This document shows, piece after piece, positions 46,934 to 57,474 of a stretch of DNA of 64,000 nucleotides. The translations under genes were made by a program, and so were the position numbers. Below the pieces are notes generated by a model. That model saw only the letters and a list, made by a program, of their open reading frames with translations, ran no database searches and was not told the DNA's origin. How positions within the stretch are numbered: position 1 is the first letter of the stretch; each line of letters begins with the position of its first letter. Origin of the DNA: Alphaproteobacteria bacterium (GTDB lineage: Bacteria; Pseudomonadota; Alphaproteobacteria; Sphingomonadales; Kordiimonadaceae); assembly GCA_006226495.1 (NCBI GenBank), contig SBGU01000047.1, positions 1 through 64,000 of the forward strand, in the 5' to 3' direction.

Positions 46934-47365
46934 ATGAAAAAACTGGGGCTCCTTGTTGCGTCGTTTTTTTGGGCCCTCTTTATTGGCGAACTAGTGGGAA
47001 GCATTGCCTACCACAATGGCTTCGTGTTGCAGGCTCTTTCTCTTGACACTGGCTCAACTGAAGATGTCGCACGTCTCCTGGCAATGTTGGTGACGGCGAT
47101 GTTAGTGGCATTTTTGATTGTAGCGCTTTTGGTGCCCTTGGGCCTCGCGCTGCGAAAAAAAAGCTCGGCGCTGATATCTGCCCTTGCAGCGACGAGCCCA
47201 ATTGTCCTGTTGGTGCTTTTGGACAGAGTTGTGACGGGGAATGCCGTAGAGCCATCCATTGTCACCGCTGTTGCTCTGGCCTTTTTGCGAGGCTTTCTGG
47301 TTCTATATCCAGCGCTCATTCTTTGGCCAAAACCCACTGAAAATTATGAAGGCGTGTTTGATTAG
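46934..47365 (+). CDS. Small membrane protein of unknown function
   Basis: A 143-residue protein with four hydrophobic helices: about 4-22, 48-70, 82-100 and 110-130. A basic turn (LRKKSS) follows the second helix, giving an inside-positive layout. I do not recognise the family. The start is ATG 46934 with GGGGA five bases upstream; ATGs at 46922 and 46928 are also in frame. The gene is more AT-rich than ppdK and phyH on either side, which may indicate later acquisition. It contains no signal for a partner. Confidence 0.6.
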   Translation: MKKLGLLVASFFWALFIGELVGSIAYHNGFVLQALSLDTGSTEDVARLLAMLVTAMLVAFLIVALLVPLGLALRKKSSALISALAATSPIVLLVLLDRVVTGNAVEPSIVTAVALAFLRGFLVLYPALILWPKPTENYEGVFD

Positions 47366-47426
47366 CAGGCGATTGCTTTTCAAGTGAGCGGCATGGCCTA
47401 TCTTCATTAGTAAGGGGAGAAACGCC

Positions 47427-48266
47427 ATGGACCATCAAGCACATATCGCGACCATGAAAGAACGGGGATATGTGATCCTCGAAAACCTGATGCCGGAGGC
47501 CGAGGTGCAGGCGGCGCGCGATGTGCTGGACCCCATCTATGCCGGCCAGCGCACCGGGCGGAACCAGTTTGAAGGCTTCAAGACCCAGCGCATCTACAGT
47601 TTGCCGAAACTGTCCCCCGCCTTGTGGCCGTTTTTCATGCACCCCGATGTGCTGGCCATCATCAAACCGCTGTTGTGGGACGATTGCCTTATCACGGCGG
47701 CGCTTGCCGCGAACGTCTTGCCGGGCGAACAGCCGCAGGCCTTCCATATCGACGACGGCTTCTACCCGATCCCGCGCCCGCGCCCGGCCTTTTCGGTTGG
47801 CGCCATCTGGGCGATGGATGATTTCACGTTCGAGAATGGCGCGACGCAGTTGATCCCCTACAGCCACCTGTGGGGCGAGGACCGGGTGCCGAAGGGCGTG
47901 CTTGAACTGGACGATGCCTTCAAAACCCACGAAGCCGGCAAACGCGACGGTTGGGGCAACCCGGAAGGCGAAGACATCATCGCCGCCGAAATGCCGCGTG
48001 GATCGGTGCTCATATTCATGGGCAACCTGTGGCACCGGGCCGGGGGCAACGTGACAGACGGCGCACGATTGGGCATATTCCCGCAATATTGCGCGTCCTG
48101 GGCGCGCACGCAGGAGAATTTCTATCTATCCATTCCGAAGGAAACGGTGGCGCAGATGCCGCCGGTCATGCAGGCGCTGATGGGCTATAATATCCATCCG
48201 CCCTTCATGGGGCATGCGGGTGGTTTCCACCCGCTCAAGACCCTGCCACCCGTTGGTGACGCCTAG
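47427..48266 (+). CDS. Phytanoyl-CoA dioxygenase (PhyH) family protein
   Basis: A 279-residue Fe(II)/2-oxoglutarate dioxygenase-like protein. The iron triad is visible as FHIDDGF (His, Asp) near residue 110 and NLWHRAGGN near 197. The 2-oxoglutarate arginine follows in TDGARLGIFPQY. The opening MKERGYVILENLMPEAEV and ENGATQLIPYSHLWG are family landmarks. The substrate may be a lipid or a small natural product; it cannot be read from sequence. The last bases overlap a small gene on the opposite strand by 4 bases. Confidence 0.9.
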   Translation: MDHQAHIATMKERGYVILENLMPEAEVQAARDVLDPIYAGQRTGRNQFEGFKTQRIYSLPKLSPALWPFFMHPDVLAIIKPLLWDDCLITAALAANVLPGEQPQAFHIDDGFYPIPRPRPAFSVGAIWAMDDFTFENGATQLIPYSHLWGEDRVPKGVLELDDAFKTHEAGKRDGWGNPEGEDIIAAEMPRGSVLIFMGNLWHRAGGNVTDGARLGIFPQYCASWARTQENFYLSIPKETVAQMPPVMQALMGYNIHPPFMGHAGGFHPLKTLPPVGDA

Positions 48267-48385
48267 TTTGTTGTCGCAAAAATAATGATCAGCATGGTCA
48301 CGATGGCGGCGGCCAGCACGAACATCTTCTGACGGTCGTGGGCGGCATGGGCATCATGTTCCCGTTGTTTTTTCGATTTGGTCAT
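48263..48385 (-). CDS. Small single-helix membrane protein (40 residues)
   Basis: A short reading frame with a strong AGGGGAG ribosome site five bases before its ATG at 48385. The 40-residue product has a highly charged N-terminal half (MTKSKKQREHDAHAAHDRQK) and one transmembrane helix (MFVLAAAIVTMLIIIFATT), a convincing small membrane protein. Its stop overlaps the phyH stop on the other strand (4 bases). It is below usual annotation length limits. It reads in the same direction as, but 97 bases beyond the stop of, the ygfZ-like gene at 48482. Confidence 0.72.
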   Translation of the reverse strand: MTKSKKQREHDAHAAHDRQKMFVLAAAIVTMLIIIFATTN

Positions 48386-48481
48386 TCCGGCTCCCCTCTA
48401 GTCCTTTGAAGGCACCATAAATGCAAGCGGGACGCAAGCCTGCGGCTTATGCGTTCCAAAGTCTTTAAAATTAAGGGCTTT

Positions 48482-49279
48482 TCAGGAAAGCACGGTCACC
48501 GGGCGGCCGTCTGCCGACAGCGAATCAGCCTGATATTCAAGACGCAGGTAGGCGAGGGCGTTTTCGCTACAGGTTGTGCGCACCTCGCCGGCGTCCTTGC
48601 CATCGCTGGTCAGGACCGGGGTTCCGGCCTCAGGCGCGCCACCGGCAACCGTGATGGGGACCAGCAGTTTCTTCAGCGTCGTGCGGTGTTTCATGCGGGC
48701 GGTCAGTTCCTGCCCGACATAACAGCCCTTGGTGAAAGACACGCCGTTCAGGCGCTCAGCGGCGGTTTCCAGCCAGAAATATTTGTCGACCTGCATGTCG
48801 CGGCTGCTGTCCGGCACACCAAGGGACAGGCGTTTCTGTTCGTAGGCGTCCATCGGAAGCGGCGTACCGTCCGGGGTGGTGCCTGCCGGCAGCACAAGGC
48901 GCCAGCCAAGATCAGCCGCGCGCGGGTCCGGCACCACAAGGCCGGTGGCCGGCGCGTCGCCGAACACTGCCCAGACGGACAGGGTTTCGCTTTCGTCAGT
49001 AATGTCGATCTTCGCACGCAGGCGGTACATCATCAGGCGCCTGAACAGGTCGGCCTTGCGCTCTGCTTCCACGTCGAGGAGCAGGTCATCGCCGTCCGCC
49101 ATGATGATCATATCGAACAGGAACTTGCCCTGCGGGGTCAGAAGCGCGGCATAGACGGCCTGGCCGGATGCGGCTTTCCTGACATCATTGGTCACCAAAC
49201 CCTGCAGGAAATCGCGCACACCTTCACCCGAAAGGCGGATCAGACCACGGTTTTCCAGTCTCAGCGTCTGTGCTGTCAT
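48482..49279 (-). CDS. ygfZ: Folate-binding protein YgfZ (GcvT-like, Fe-S cluster assembly)
   Basis: A 265-residue protein of the YgfZ/IBA57 family, which uses tetrahydrofolate in assembly or repair of some iron-sulfur enzymes. The family motif with its functional cysteine is KGCYVGQELTARMKHR near residue 190. The GcvT-type opening RGLIRLSGEGVRDFLQGLVTNDV is also clear. It is divergent from pyrC with a 128-base gap that should contain both promoters. Confidence 0.93.
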   Translation of the reverse strand: MTAQTLRLENRGLIRLSGEGVRDFLQGLVTNDVRKAASGQAVYAALLTPQGKFLFDMIIMADGDDLLLDVEAERKADLFRRLMMYRLRAKIDITDESETLSVWAVFGDAPATGLVVPDPRAADLGWRLVLPAGTTPDGTPLPMDAYEQKRLSLGVPDSSRDMQVDKYFWLETAAERLNGVSFTKGCYVGQELTARMKHRTTLKKLLVPITVAGGAPEAGTPVLTSDGKDAGEVRTTCSENALAYLRLEYQADSLSADGRPVTVLS

Positions 49280-49407
49280 AAAACATCCTCATCGTGCGGC
49301 TATTGCCGGGCAGCACGGGACCAGACCCGCGCGGCTTTGAAGTTGTAAGCCGGGCCGAAGGCCGTTACAACAGCAGCCGAAAGAAATTGTATCGCCGAGA
49401 GTATGCC

Positions 49408-50478
49408 ATGACCGACGCCGCCCAGGAAACCGCCGACCGTATCGTGCTTCGCCAGCCAGACGACTGGCATGTGCATGTGCGCGACGGTGCCATGATGGAA
49501 GCGGTGGTCGGTTATACCGCCCGCCAGTTCGCCCGCGCGATCATCATGCCGAACCTCACGCCGCCCGTGACCACGGTCGCCGCCGCGTCGGCCTACCGGG
49601 ACCGCATTCTGGCGGCGCTGCCCAGGGATGCCGGCTTCACGCCCTTGATGACCTGTTACCTGACCAACGATACCGACCCCAATGAGGTCGAACGTGGTTT
49701 CAGGGAAGGTGTGTTCACGGCCTGCAAACTGTATCCGGCGCATGCGACCACCAATTCGACCCACGGTGTGACCGACATCCGCAATATCTATGGTGTACTG
49801 GAGACCATGCAGCGCATCGGCATGCCCTTCCTGGTGCATGGCGAGGTGACCGACGCCCATGTGGACATCTTCGACCGCGAAGCTGTGTTCATTGAAAAGG
49901 TCATGGCGCAGGTGGTGGCGGATTTCCCGGCGCTGAAGATCGTTTTTGAACATATCACCACGCGTGAAGCGGCGGATTTTGTGATGGCGAGCGGCGCCAA
50001 TGTGGGTGCAACCGTCACGCCCCAGCATCTGGCCTGCAACCGGAACGCCATGCTGGTGGGCGGCATCCGCCCGCATTTCTATTGCCTGCCGGTCATCAAA
50101 CGCGAAGAGCACCGGCTTGCGCTCAGGAAAGCCGTCACCTCCGGCTCACCCAAATTTTTCCTGGGCACGGATTCGGCGCCGCACGCGCAGGACCGCAAGG
50201 AAACCGCCTGTGGCTGCGCCGGCATTTTCAATGCGCCCTATGCCATTGAAAGTTATGCCAAAACCTTCGCGGAAGAAGGTGCGCTCGACAAGCTGGAGGC
50301 CTTCGCGTCGGAAAACGGCCCGAACTTCTATGGCCTGCCGCTCAACAGCCGCCGCATCGTGCTGGAACGCGCACCGACCCTGGTGCCCGACACTATCGAA
50401 GGCGCGGGCACCAAACTTGTACCATTCCATGCCGGGGAAACGCTTGAATGGTGTTTCGCCGGTTTTGACGCCGAATAA
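49408..50478 (+). CDS. pyrC: Dihydroorotase
   Basis: This 356-residue zinc amidohydrolase forms dihydroorotate from carbamoyl-aspartate in pyrimidine synthesis. The metal motif [10 protein letters not shown] is near the start. The lysine that is carbamylated lies in [15 protein letters not shown], and histidines follow in [18 protein letters not shown] and the late DSAPHAQ. The pattern is the short (E. coli PyrC) type. I chose the ATG at 49408 ([21 protein letters not shown]) because reading further upstream runs through the promoter region. Confidence 0.96.
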   Translation: MTDAAQETADRIVLRQPDDWHVHVRDGAMMEAVVGYTARQFARAIIMPNLTPPVTTVAAASAYRDRILAALPRDAGFTPLMTCYLTNDTDPNEVERGFREGVFTACKLYPAHATTNSTHGVTDIRNIYGVLETMQRIGMPFLVHGEVTDAHVDIFDREAVFIEKVMAQVVADFPALKIVFEHITTREAADFVMASGANVGATVTPQHLACNRNAMLVGGIRPHFYCLPVIKREEHRLALRKAVTSGSPKFFLGTDSAPHAQDRKETACGCAGIFNAPYAIESYAKTFAEEGALDKLEAFASENGPNFYGLPLNSRRIVLERAPTLVPDTIEGAGTKLVPFHAGETLEWCFAGFDAE

Positions 50479-50504
50479 TCGCAACAACCGGGGCCTGGGA
50501 AACG

Positions 50505-51143
50505 GTGATCAGCGAAATCGGATACCTGATGTGGGGGCTGGCGTTCGGCTTTGTGCTGTCTGCCCCCGTTGGGCCCATCAATATCATCTGCCTGCGCCGC
50601 AGCCTGTTCGGTCGCGCACGCGACGGATTCGCCATCGGGCTGGGTGCCGCGGCGGGGGACGCCATCTATGCCGGCCTCGCCGCCCTTGGCCTCAATGTGG
50701 TCATGGGCTGGATACATACCTATGATATGCCGCTCAAGATCGGGGGCGGCATCATCATGATGGTGTTTGCCGTGCGCATCTGGCGCAGCCATCCGCATCT
50801 GGACGCGACACCACAATCGGGCGGCGTCAAGCGCGGCATGCTGGCAAGCTTTGTGCTGACATTGTCCAACCCCGGTGTGTTTGTCGGCTTCCTCGGGTTG
50901 TATGCGCTGGCCGGGATCGGCGATCTGGGGGCAGGGGATGCCCGCGCCCACAGCGATGCTGCGGCGCTTGTCACCGGTGTCTTTCTCGGCGCGTCAGCCT
51001 GGTGGGGTACCCTGGCAGGCCTTGGTCGTTTCCTTCGTGCCAGGGTTAACGACCGGCTTCTCGAGATGATCAACCATGTCTCTGCGGGCTTGATTGCGCT
51101 CTTTGCGCTGGTGGCGCTTGCCAGTGTTGCGGTGTCCTTCTGA
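50505..51143 (+). CDS. LysE/RhtB-family amino-acid exporter
   Basis: A 212-residue protein with six hydrophobic helices in the LysE order. It opens GYLMWGLAFGFVLSAPVGPINIICLRRSLF, where the VGP.N...R.S.F signature identifies the family. GLGAAAGDAIYAGLAALGL and the helix ASFVLTLSNPGVFVGFLG follow. Start is GTG 50505, 27 bases after pyrC. The exported compound is not predictable. Confidence 0.88.
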   Translation: MISEIGYLMWGLAFGFVLSAPVGPINIICLRRSLFGRARDGFAIGLGAAAGDAIYAGLAALGLNVVMGWIHTYDMPLKIGGGIIMMVFAVRIWRSHPHLDATPQSGGVKRGMLASFVLTLSNPGVFVGFLGLYALAGIGDLGAGDARAHSDAAALVTGVFLGASAWWGTLAGLGRFLRARVNDRLLEMINHVSAGLIALFALVALASVAVSF

Positions 51144-51213
51144 AGGCAGCCTCGGTTAAGTAAATTTCATCTAAAATTCGCTAAAGAACAAGCATTTGCC
51201 ACATTTTGAGCGC

Positions 51214-51242
51214 TTGATCATGGCGACTTCGCGTTCTATAGT
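51214..51242 (+). promoter_or_regulatory. Candidate sigma-70 promoter of pal
   Basis: TTGATC (51214-51219) and TATAGT (51237-51242) have the ideal 17-base spacing and stand 113 bases before the pal start in a 211-base AT-rich gap. Confidence 0.5.
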
Positions 51243-51354
51243 TGCTCGCGAAAACGGTTGACGTTAACTATTCTTATGCAAAGTCCGTTCGTCAGCCGGA
51301 TGATATGAACAACCGGGGTCGCCCCCCACAAAATCCGTTGAGGGAGTTAAAGAA

Positions 51355-51897
51355 ATGTCCGTGCGCCTGGGCAAGAAAATCGCCTACCTTTCCGCTGCCG
51401 CACTTCTGGTTGCAGCATGCTCGAAAGACAAAGCAGAGCAAAAGCCCGATACTACCATTGATCAGCCTGCTGTTGAACAGCAGCAGCCGACTGTCAAGCA
51501 GCCGAGCCTGGAAGAACAGGAACTGATGACCTGGGGTGAAAAATCCCAGAAGGGCCTGGACTATTATGCCGGCGCTGACCGCGTCTTCTTCGAATATGAC
51601 AGCGCCGAGCTGACGGCCGCTGCCCGTTCCACCCTTGCGAAACAAAAAGAGTGGATGGACCATTACCGCGACGTGCGCGTGGCCGTGGAAGGCCACTGCG
51701 ACGAACGCGGCACCCGTGAATATAACCTGGCACTCGGTGAGCGCCGTGCCAACGCCGTGAAAAACTACCTTGTGGCCCTTGGTGTGCCGGCTTCGCGCCT
51801 CAGCACCATCAGCTATGGCAAGGAACGTCCGGCTGTTGTTGGCAATGGCGAATCCTCCTGGAGCCAGAACCGTCGTGGGGTACTGGTCGTCCAGTAA
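51355..51897 (+). CDS. pal: Peptidoglycan-associated lipoprotein Pal
   Basis: This 180-residue outer-membrane lipoprotein anchors the envelope through peptidoglycan and works with the Tol proteins in cell division. The lipobox is LLVAAC (Cys22). A short glutamine-rich linker leads to the OmpA-like domain, which has VFFEYDSAEL, GHCDERGTREYNLALGERRA and the conserved C-terminal SYGKERPAV. It is followed by cpoB, its usual partner, but tolB is not directly upstream as it usually is. The neighbour there is a LysE-type gene, and pal has its own candidate promoter. Confidence 0.97.
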   Translation: MSVRLGKKIAYLSAAALLVAACSKDKAEQKPDTTIDQPAVEQQQPTVKQPSLEEQELMTWGEKSQKGLDYYAGADRVFFEYDSAELTAAARSTLAKQKEWMDHYRDVRVAVEGHCDERGTREYNLALGERRANAVKNYLVALGVPASRLSTISYGKERPAVVGNGESSWSQNRRGVLVVQ

Positions 51898-51921
51898 CCC
51901 TTGATAGGCGCTGAAGGACAG

Positions 51922-51963
51922 ACGGCCCCGTGCCCGGACACCCGGGGCGGGGCCGTTCTCATT
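51922..51963 (+). terminator. Hairpin between pal and cpoB
   Basis: ACGGCCCCG (51922-51930) and CGGGGCCGT (51948-51956) form a long GC stem followed by TCTCATTTG. A weak T-run means read-through into cpoB is possible. Confidence 0.5.
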
Positions 51964-52085
51964 TGTTGAACTCTCTATGTTGTCTCCGGTATGTTCCGGG
52001 CCCCCATCGGCCCCGCTCCCGTCGCGCTTTGGCCAAAATTGCGGCCGATGATGCCCAAGGGGACCGAGGGAAGGAGATTTGGGTA

Positions 52086-52958
52086 ATGATGATCAGGTTT
52101 TTTGCTCTTTCCACCATGCTGGCCATGATGCTGGTTGCGGCCCCGCTGCCCGCACAAGCCAGAAATGACCTCAGTGACGATGTCGAGCGCCTGACCCGCG
52201 AGGTGCGGGCGCTCCAGCGCAAGGTCTTTGGTGTGGACGCGAGCGGCAATGTGAATGCGCCGGCAGAGGCCGGTGCTGTGAACCCCGGCGACCGCAAGCT
52301 GATGGCCGATATGGCCGCGCAACTTGGTTCGCTTGAGCGCCAGTTGCGTACCCTCACCGGGCGGCTTGAGGAAATTGAGTACAAGCAGCGCCAGTTTGAG
52401 GATTCGCTCGACCTCATGCAGCGGGAAATGTCCCTGCAGCGCACCGAAATGAGCCAGGCTCAGGCCGACATGAAGGCTGCCGTCCAGTCGGGTGCAAGCC
52501 AGCCGGCAGGCACAGCTCCCGCGACTGCCGGTACGACCCAGTCTGTGGCACCCGCTGTTGCCCTGCCTGATGGCGATGCCGCGGCCCAGTACCAGTATGC
52601 CTTTGCCTTTATCCAGAAGAACGACCTGGAAAGCGGCCGCATCGCCATGGAACAGTTCCTCGCGAACAACAAGGACGACAGCCGGGTCGGCAATGCCAAA
52701 TTCTGGCTTGGCCGCATCTATATGCGCCAGGGCAAGATGGCACAGGCCGCACAGCAGCTTCTGGGCCTGATCGAGGATCACCCGAACCATGACAAGCGGG
52801 CCGATGCCCTTGTGGACCTGTCGGAGGTGCTGCTGGACCTTGGCAGCGCCGCCGACGCCTGCAATGCGCTTGCGGAATTCCGCCGTGGTGAAGGCAAGGC
52901 GAACGACCGGTTGAAAGCACGGGCCGCAAGCCTGTCGCAGAAAGCCAAATGCAATTGA
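52086..52958 (+). CDS. cpoB: Cell division coordinator CpoB (YbgF)
   Basis: A 290-residue periplasmic protein with a signal peptide (residues 1-26, ending PAQA). An N-terminal coiled coil (about 30-135, DDVERLTREVRALQRKVFG then LERQLRTLTGRLEEIEYKQRQ) precedes a linker rich in Ala, Pro and Thr. A C-terminal TPR domain begins at about residue 165 (QYQYAFAFIQKNDLESGRIAME, then AKFWLGRIYMRQGKMAQAA). CpoB links septal peptidoglycan synthesis to Tol-Pal constriction. The start ATG follows AAGGAG. Confidence 0.95.
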   Translation: MMIRFFALSTMLAMMLVAAPLPAQARNDLSDDVERLTREVRALQRKVFGVDASGNVNAPAEAGAVNPGDRKLMADMAAQLGSLERQLRTLTGRLEEIEYKQRQFEDSLDLMQREMSLQRTEMSQAQADMKAAVQSGASQPAGTAPATAGTTQSVAPAVALPDGDAAAQYQYAFAFIQKNDLESGRIAMEQFLANNKDDSRVGNAKFWLGRIYMRQGKMAQAAQQLLGLIEDHPNHDKRADALVDLSEVLLDLGSAADACNALAEFRRGEGKANDRLKARAASLSQKAKCN

Positions 52959-52977
52959 GCCAGCCTGAGGGCAGAGC

Positions 52978-54261
52978 ATGACAGCCGCAGAACCGGTTAC
53001 GGCAACCGACCTCAATGACCGGCTTGATGCCCTTGGTATCGGGCCGGACCAGAAGGTCGCTGTTGCCGTCTCCGGTGGCGCCGACAGCCTGTGCCTTGCC
53101 CTGCTGGCCGCCGCATGCCGACCGACCGTGTGCCTGACTGTGGACCACGGCCTGCGGGCCGAGGCGGCGGCAGAAGCCGCGTCTGTCGGTCGCTTGTTCG
53201 CCGCAAAGGGCATCCCGCACGTCATCCTGGAATGGACAGGCGACAAACCGGAAGCCAACATCCAGGCGCTGGCGCGCGAGGCCCGCTATCGCCTGATGGC
53301 GGACTGGTGCCGCACGAATGGTATCGACTGTCTCCTGACCGGACACCATCAGGACGATCAGGCAGAAACCCTGCTATTGCGCCTCGCGCGGGGCAGTGGC
53401 GTCTATGGCCTTGCCGCCATGGCGCCGGTGTCCGGCACGCCGGACGGGCAGGCGCTGCCGCGCATCGCCCGGCCGTTCCTTGATGTCGCCAAAACGCGAC
53501 TTGTTGCCACCCTGCAGGCACGCGGCATCGAATGGGCCGAAGACCCGAGCAACAGTTCGCTGGCCTATGACCGTGTCCGTGCCCGGGCCATGCTGGCCAA
53601 TCCGCCGCTTGATGGCCTGACAGCCGAGCGGCTGGCCGATACGGCGAAGCGCCTGCGCCGCAGCCGCGAAGCACTTGAATATTATGAACGTCAGTGGCTT
53701 CGGGAAGCAGCGCGCCTGCGGCCCGAAGGCCATGCTTTCCTGAACCCCGACCGGCTGGACGGTGCGCCGGAAGACACGGTGCTGAGGGGCCTTGCCGGCC
53801 TGTGCCGCACCGTGGGCGGCAACACCTATGTGCCACGCGTCGAGAAGACCGAACGACTTCTGGATGCCCTGATGTCGCCCGAATTCGCGGGTCAGACCCT
53901 AGATGGTGTCCAGTTCGTGCCACAAACCAGTGGCAGTATCCTTCTGGTTCGTGAACTTGCGGCGATCGAGGCACCGCGCGTCGTGAGGGCCGCCGATGTC
54001 TGGGATAACCGCTTTGATATTTCCCTTGAGGGTGATATTGCAGGGCTGAAGATCGGTGCGCTTGGCGAAAAAGGCTGGGCCGAACTGGTCGCAAAATGGC
54101 CCGAAGCCAGGGATGTTGGCCTGCCGCATGTGGTGCGGCTGACCCTGCCTGCGCTTTTTGACCGGGACCGTTTGCGGGCGGTTCCCCATCTGGGATATAG
54201 TGACCGGCGGGACCTCGTGGTCCGGCTGGCGCCCAAATGGCTCACTTTGTCGAAAAAGTAG
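52978..54261 (+). CDS. tilS: tRNA(Ile)-lysidine synthase
   Basis: A 427-residue ATP-dependent enzyme that modifies C34 of tRNA-Ile(CAU) to lysidine, allowing AUA decoding. The PP-loop VAVSGGADSLCLALL holds the SGGADS signature at residues 32-37. LLTGHHQDDQAETLLLRLARGSGVYGL is the second family block, and RPFLDVAKTRLVATLQARGIEWAEDPSN completes the catalytic part. The C-terminal substrate domain is less conserved, as usual. It starts 19 bases after cpoB. Confidence 0.96.
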   Translation: MTAAEPVTATDLNDRLDALGIGPDQKVAVAVSGGADSLCLALLAAACRPTVCLTVDHGLRAEAAAEAASVGRLFAAKGIPHVILEWTGDKPEANIQALAREARYRLMADWCRTNGIDCLLTGHHQDDQAETLLLRLARGSGVYGLAAMAPVSGTPDGQALPRIARPFLDVAKTRLVATLQARGIEWAEDPSNSSLAYDRVRARAMLANPPLDGLTAERLADTAKRLRRSREALEYYERQWLREAARLRPEGHAFLNPDRLDGAPEDTVLRGLAGLCRTVGGNTYVPRVEKTERLLDALMSPEFAGQTLDGVQFVPQTSGSILLVRELAAIEAPRVVRAADVWDNRFDISLEGDIAGLKIGALGEKGWAELVAKWPEARDVGLPHVVRLTLPALFDRDRLRAVPHLGYSDRRDLVVRLAPKWLTLSKK

Positions 54262-54390
54262 GGGCTTCGGGCAGGTGTCCTCTTGCATGGGGGTGCCGGG
54301 CGCTTATCTCTTGTGGGTAACAAGGCCGGAAGCCGAGAGGCGTTCGCGCCGTGTCTTTGCGTGACACGACAGTATAGAAAGGCAATAAGA

Positions 54391-56301
<1,911 letters not shown>

Positions 56302-56307
56302 GGGCCT

Positions 56308-57435
56308 GTGAGCGTGACGCCTGACAAACAATCAGCCGGCGGGGCAAGGGCATACCTTGTACCCGCCGGTCCCGTTTCTGGTGGCGAGCTGGGCCTCAGG
56401 TGCGGCAACCAGGGCCTTCGCTTCCTGACAGCCCGCGTGCTGGTGCGCGAAGGTGGGCGCATCACCCACGACGAGACCCTGCCTGTTGCATCAGCCGAGG
56501 GACTGTTCGCCAAATTCCCGACCGACGTGCAGGACCAACTGGTGCGCCAGCAGATGGCGCTTGCGGCGCCGCGTGCGCCCATGGGCTTGCCGGGCACGGA
56601 ACGCCGGCTGGCCTTCACCCGCCCCTTGGTGATGGGCATCCTGAACGTGACCCCCGACAGTTTTTCGGACGGCGGCAAATTCCTGGACCACAAGGCGGCA
56701 ATCGCGCACGCACGGGCCATGGTGGCCATGGGGGCCGACATCATCGACATTGGCGGCGAAAGCACGCGCCCGGGCGCGACGCCTGTGTGGGAAGGTGAAG
56801 AAGCCGCGCGTGTGGTGCCTGTGGTCGAAGCCCTGCGCGCGGACGGCGTGCCGCTGTCGATCGACACAAGGCACAGTTTTGTCATGGACAAGGCCCTGCA
56901 GGCCGGTGCGCACCTGATCAATGATGTGTCGGCGCTGAGCTATGATCCCGAAAGCCTGAAGGTGATGGCAGCATGTGATGCGCCCGTGGTGCTGATGCAT
57001 GCGCGCGGCGACGCCGCCGACCAGCCGGACTATGACCATGTGCTTCTGGATGTTTACGACTATCTGGCCGAGCGCGTCGCGGCATGCGAAGCCGCCGGCA
57101 TTGGCCGCGAACGCCTGATCCTCGATCCCGGCATCGGCTTTGGCAAACGGGTGGTGAAGGACAATGTGGCGCTGATGAACGGCCTCTCGTTGTTCCATAC
57201 ACTCGGGTGTCCGCTGCTTTTGGGCGCATCGCGCAAACGCTTTATCGGCGCCATCGCCAATGTCGAGGCCGCGGACGGGCGCATGGCAGGGTCGCTTGCT
57301 GCCGCGCTGCACGGGGTGCGCCAGGGTGTCCAGATTTTCCGGGTTCATGATGTCGCGGAAACCGTGCAGGCGGTGCGCCTGCAGCAGGCGTTTCAGGATG
57401 CGGCAATCATGGACGCCATGCCGCAAAACAGCTAG
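56308..57435 (+). CDS. folP: Dihydropteroate synthase
   Basis: A 375-residue enzyme making dihydropteroate in folate synthesis, the sulfonamide target. The core from about residue 105 has VMGILNVTPDSFSDGGKFLD, IIDIGGESTRPGATPV, SIDTRHSFVMDKALQAGAHLINDVSAL, and the substrate helix region DPGIGFGKRV with ASRKRFIGAI. About 100 extra residues precede the core, with LVPAGPVSGG and GTERRLAFTRPL, which is common in alphaproteobacterial FolP. GTG 56308 starts 6 bases after the ftsH stop. Confidence 0.95.
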   Translation: MSVTPDKQSAGGARAYLVPAGPVSGGELGLRCGNQGLRFLTARVLVREGGRITHDETLPVASAEGLFAKFPTDVQDQLVRQQMALAAPRAPMGLPGTERRLAFTRPLVMGILNVTPDSFSDGGKFLDHKAAIAHARAMVAMGADIIDIGGESTRPGATPVWEGEEAARVVPVVEALRADGVPLSIDTRHSFVMDKALQAGAHLINDVSALSYDPESLKVMAACDAPVVLMHARGDAADQPDYDHVLLDVYDYLAERVAACEAAGIGRERLILDPGIGFGKRVVKDNVALMNGLSLFHTLGCPLLLGASRKRFIGAIANVEAADGRMAGSLAAALHGVRQGVQIFRVHDVAETVQAVRLQQAFQDAAIMDAMPQNS

Positions 57436-57474
57436 TATCTTCAGAAATATTCGTCACAAAATATAGGGTATGGG

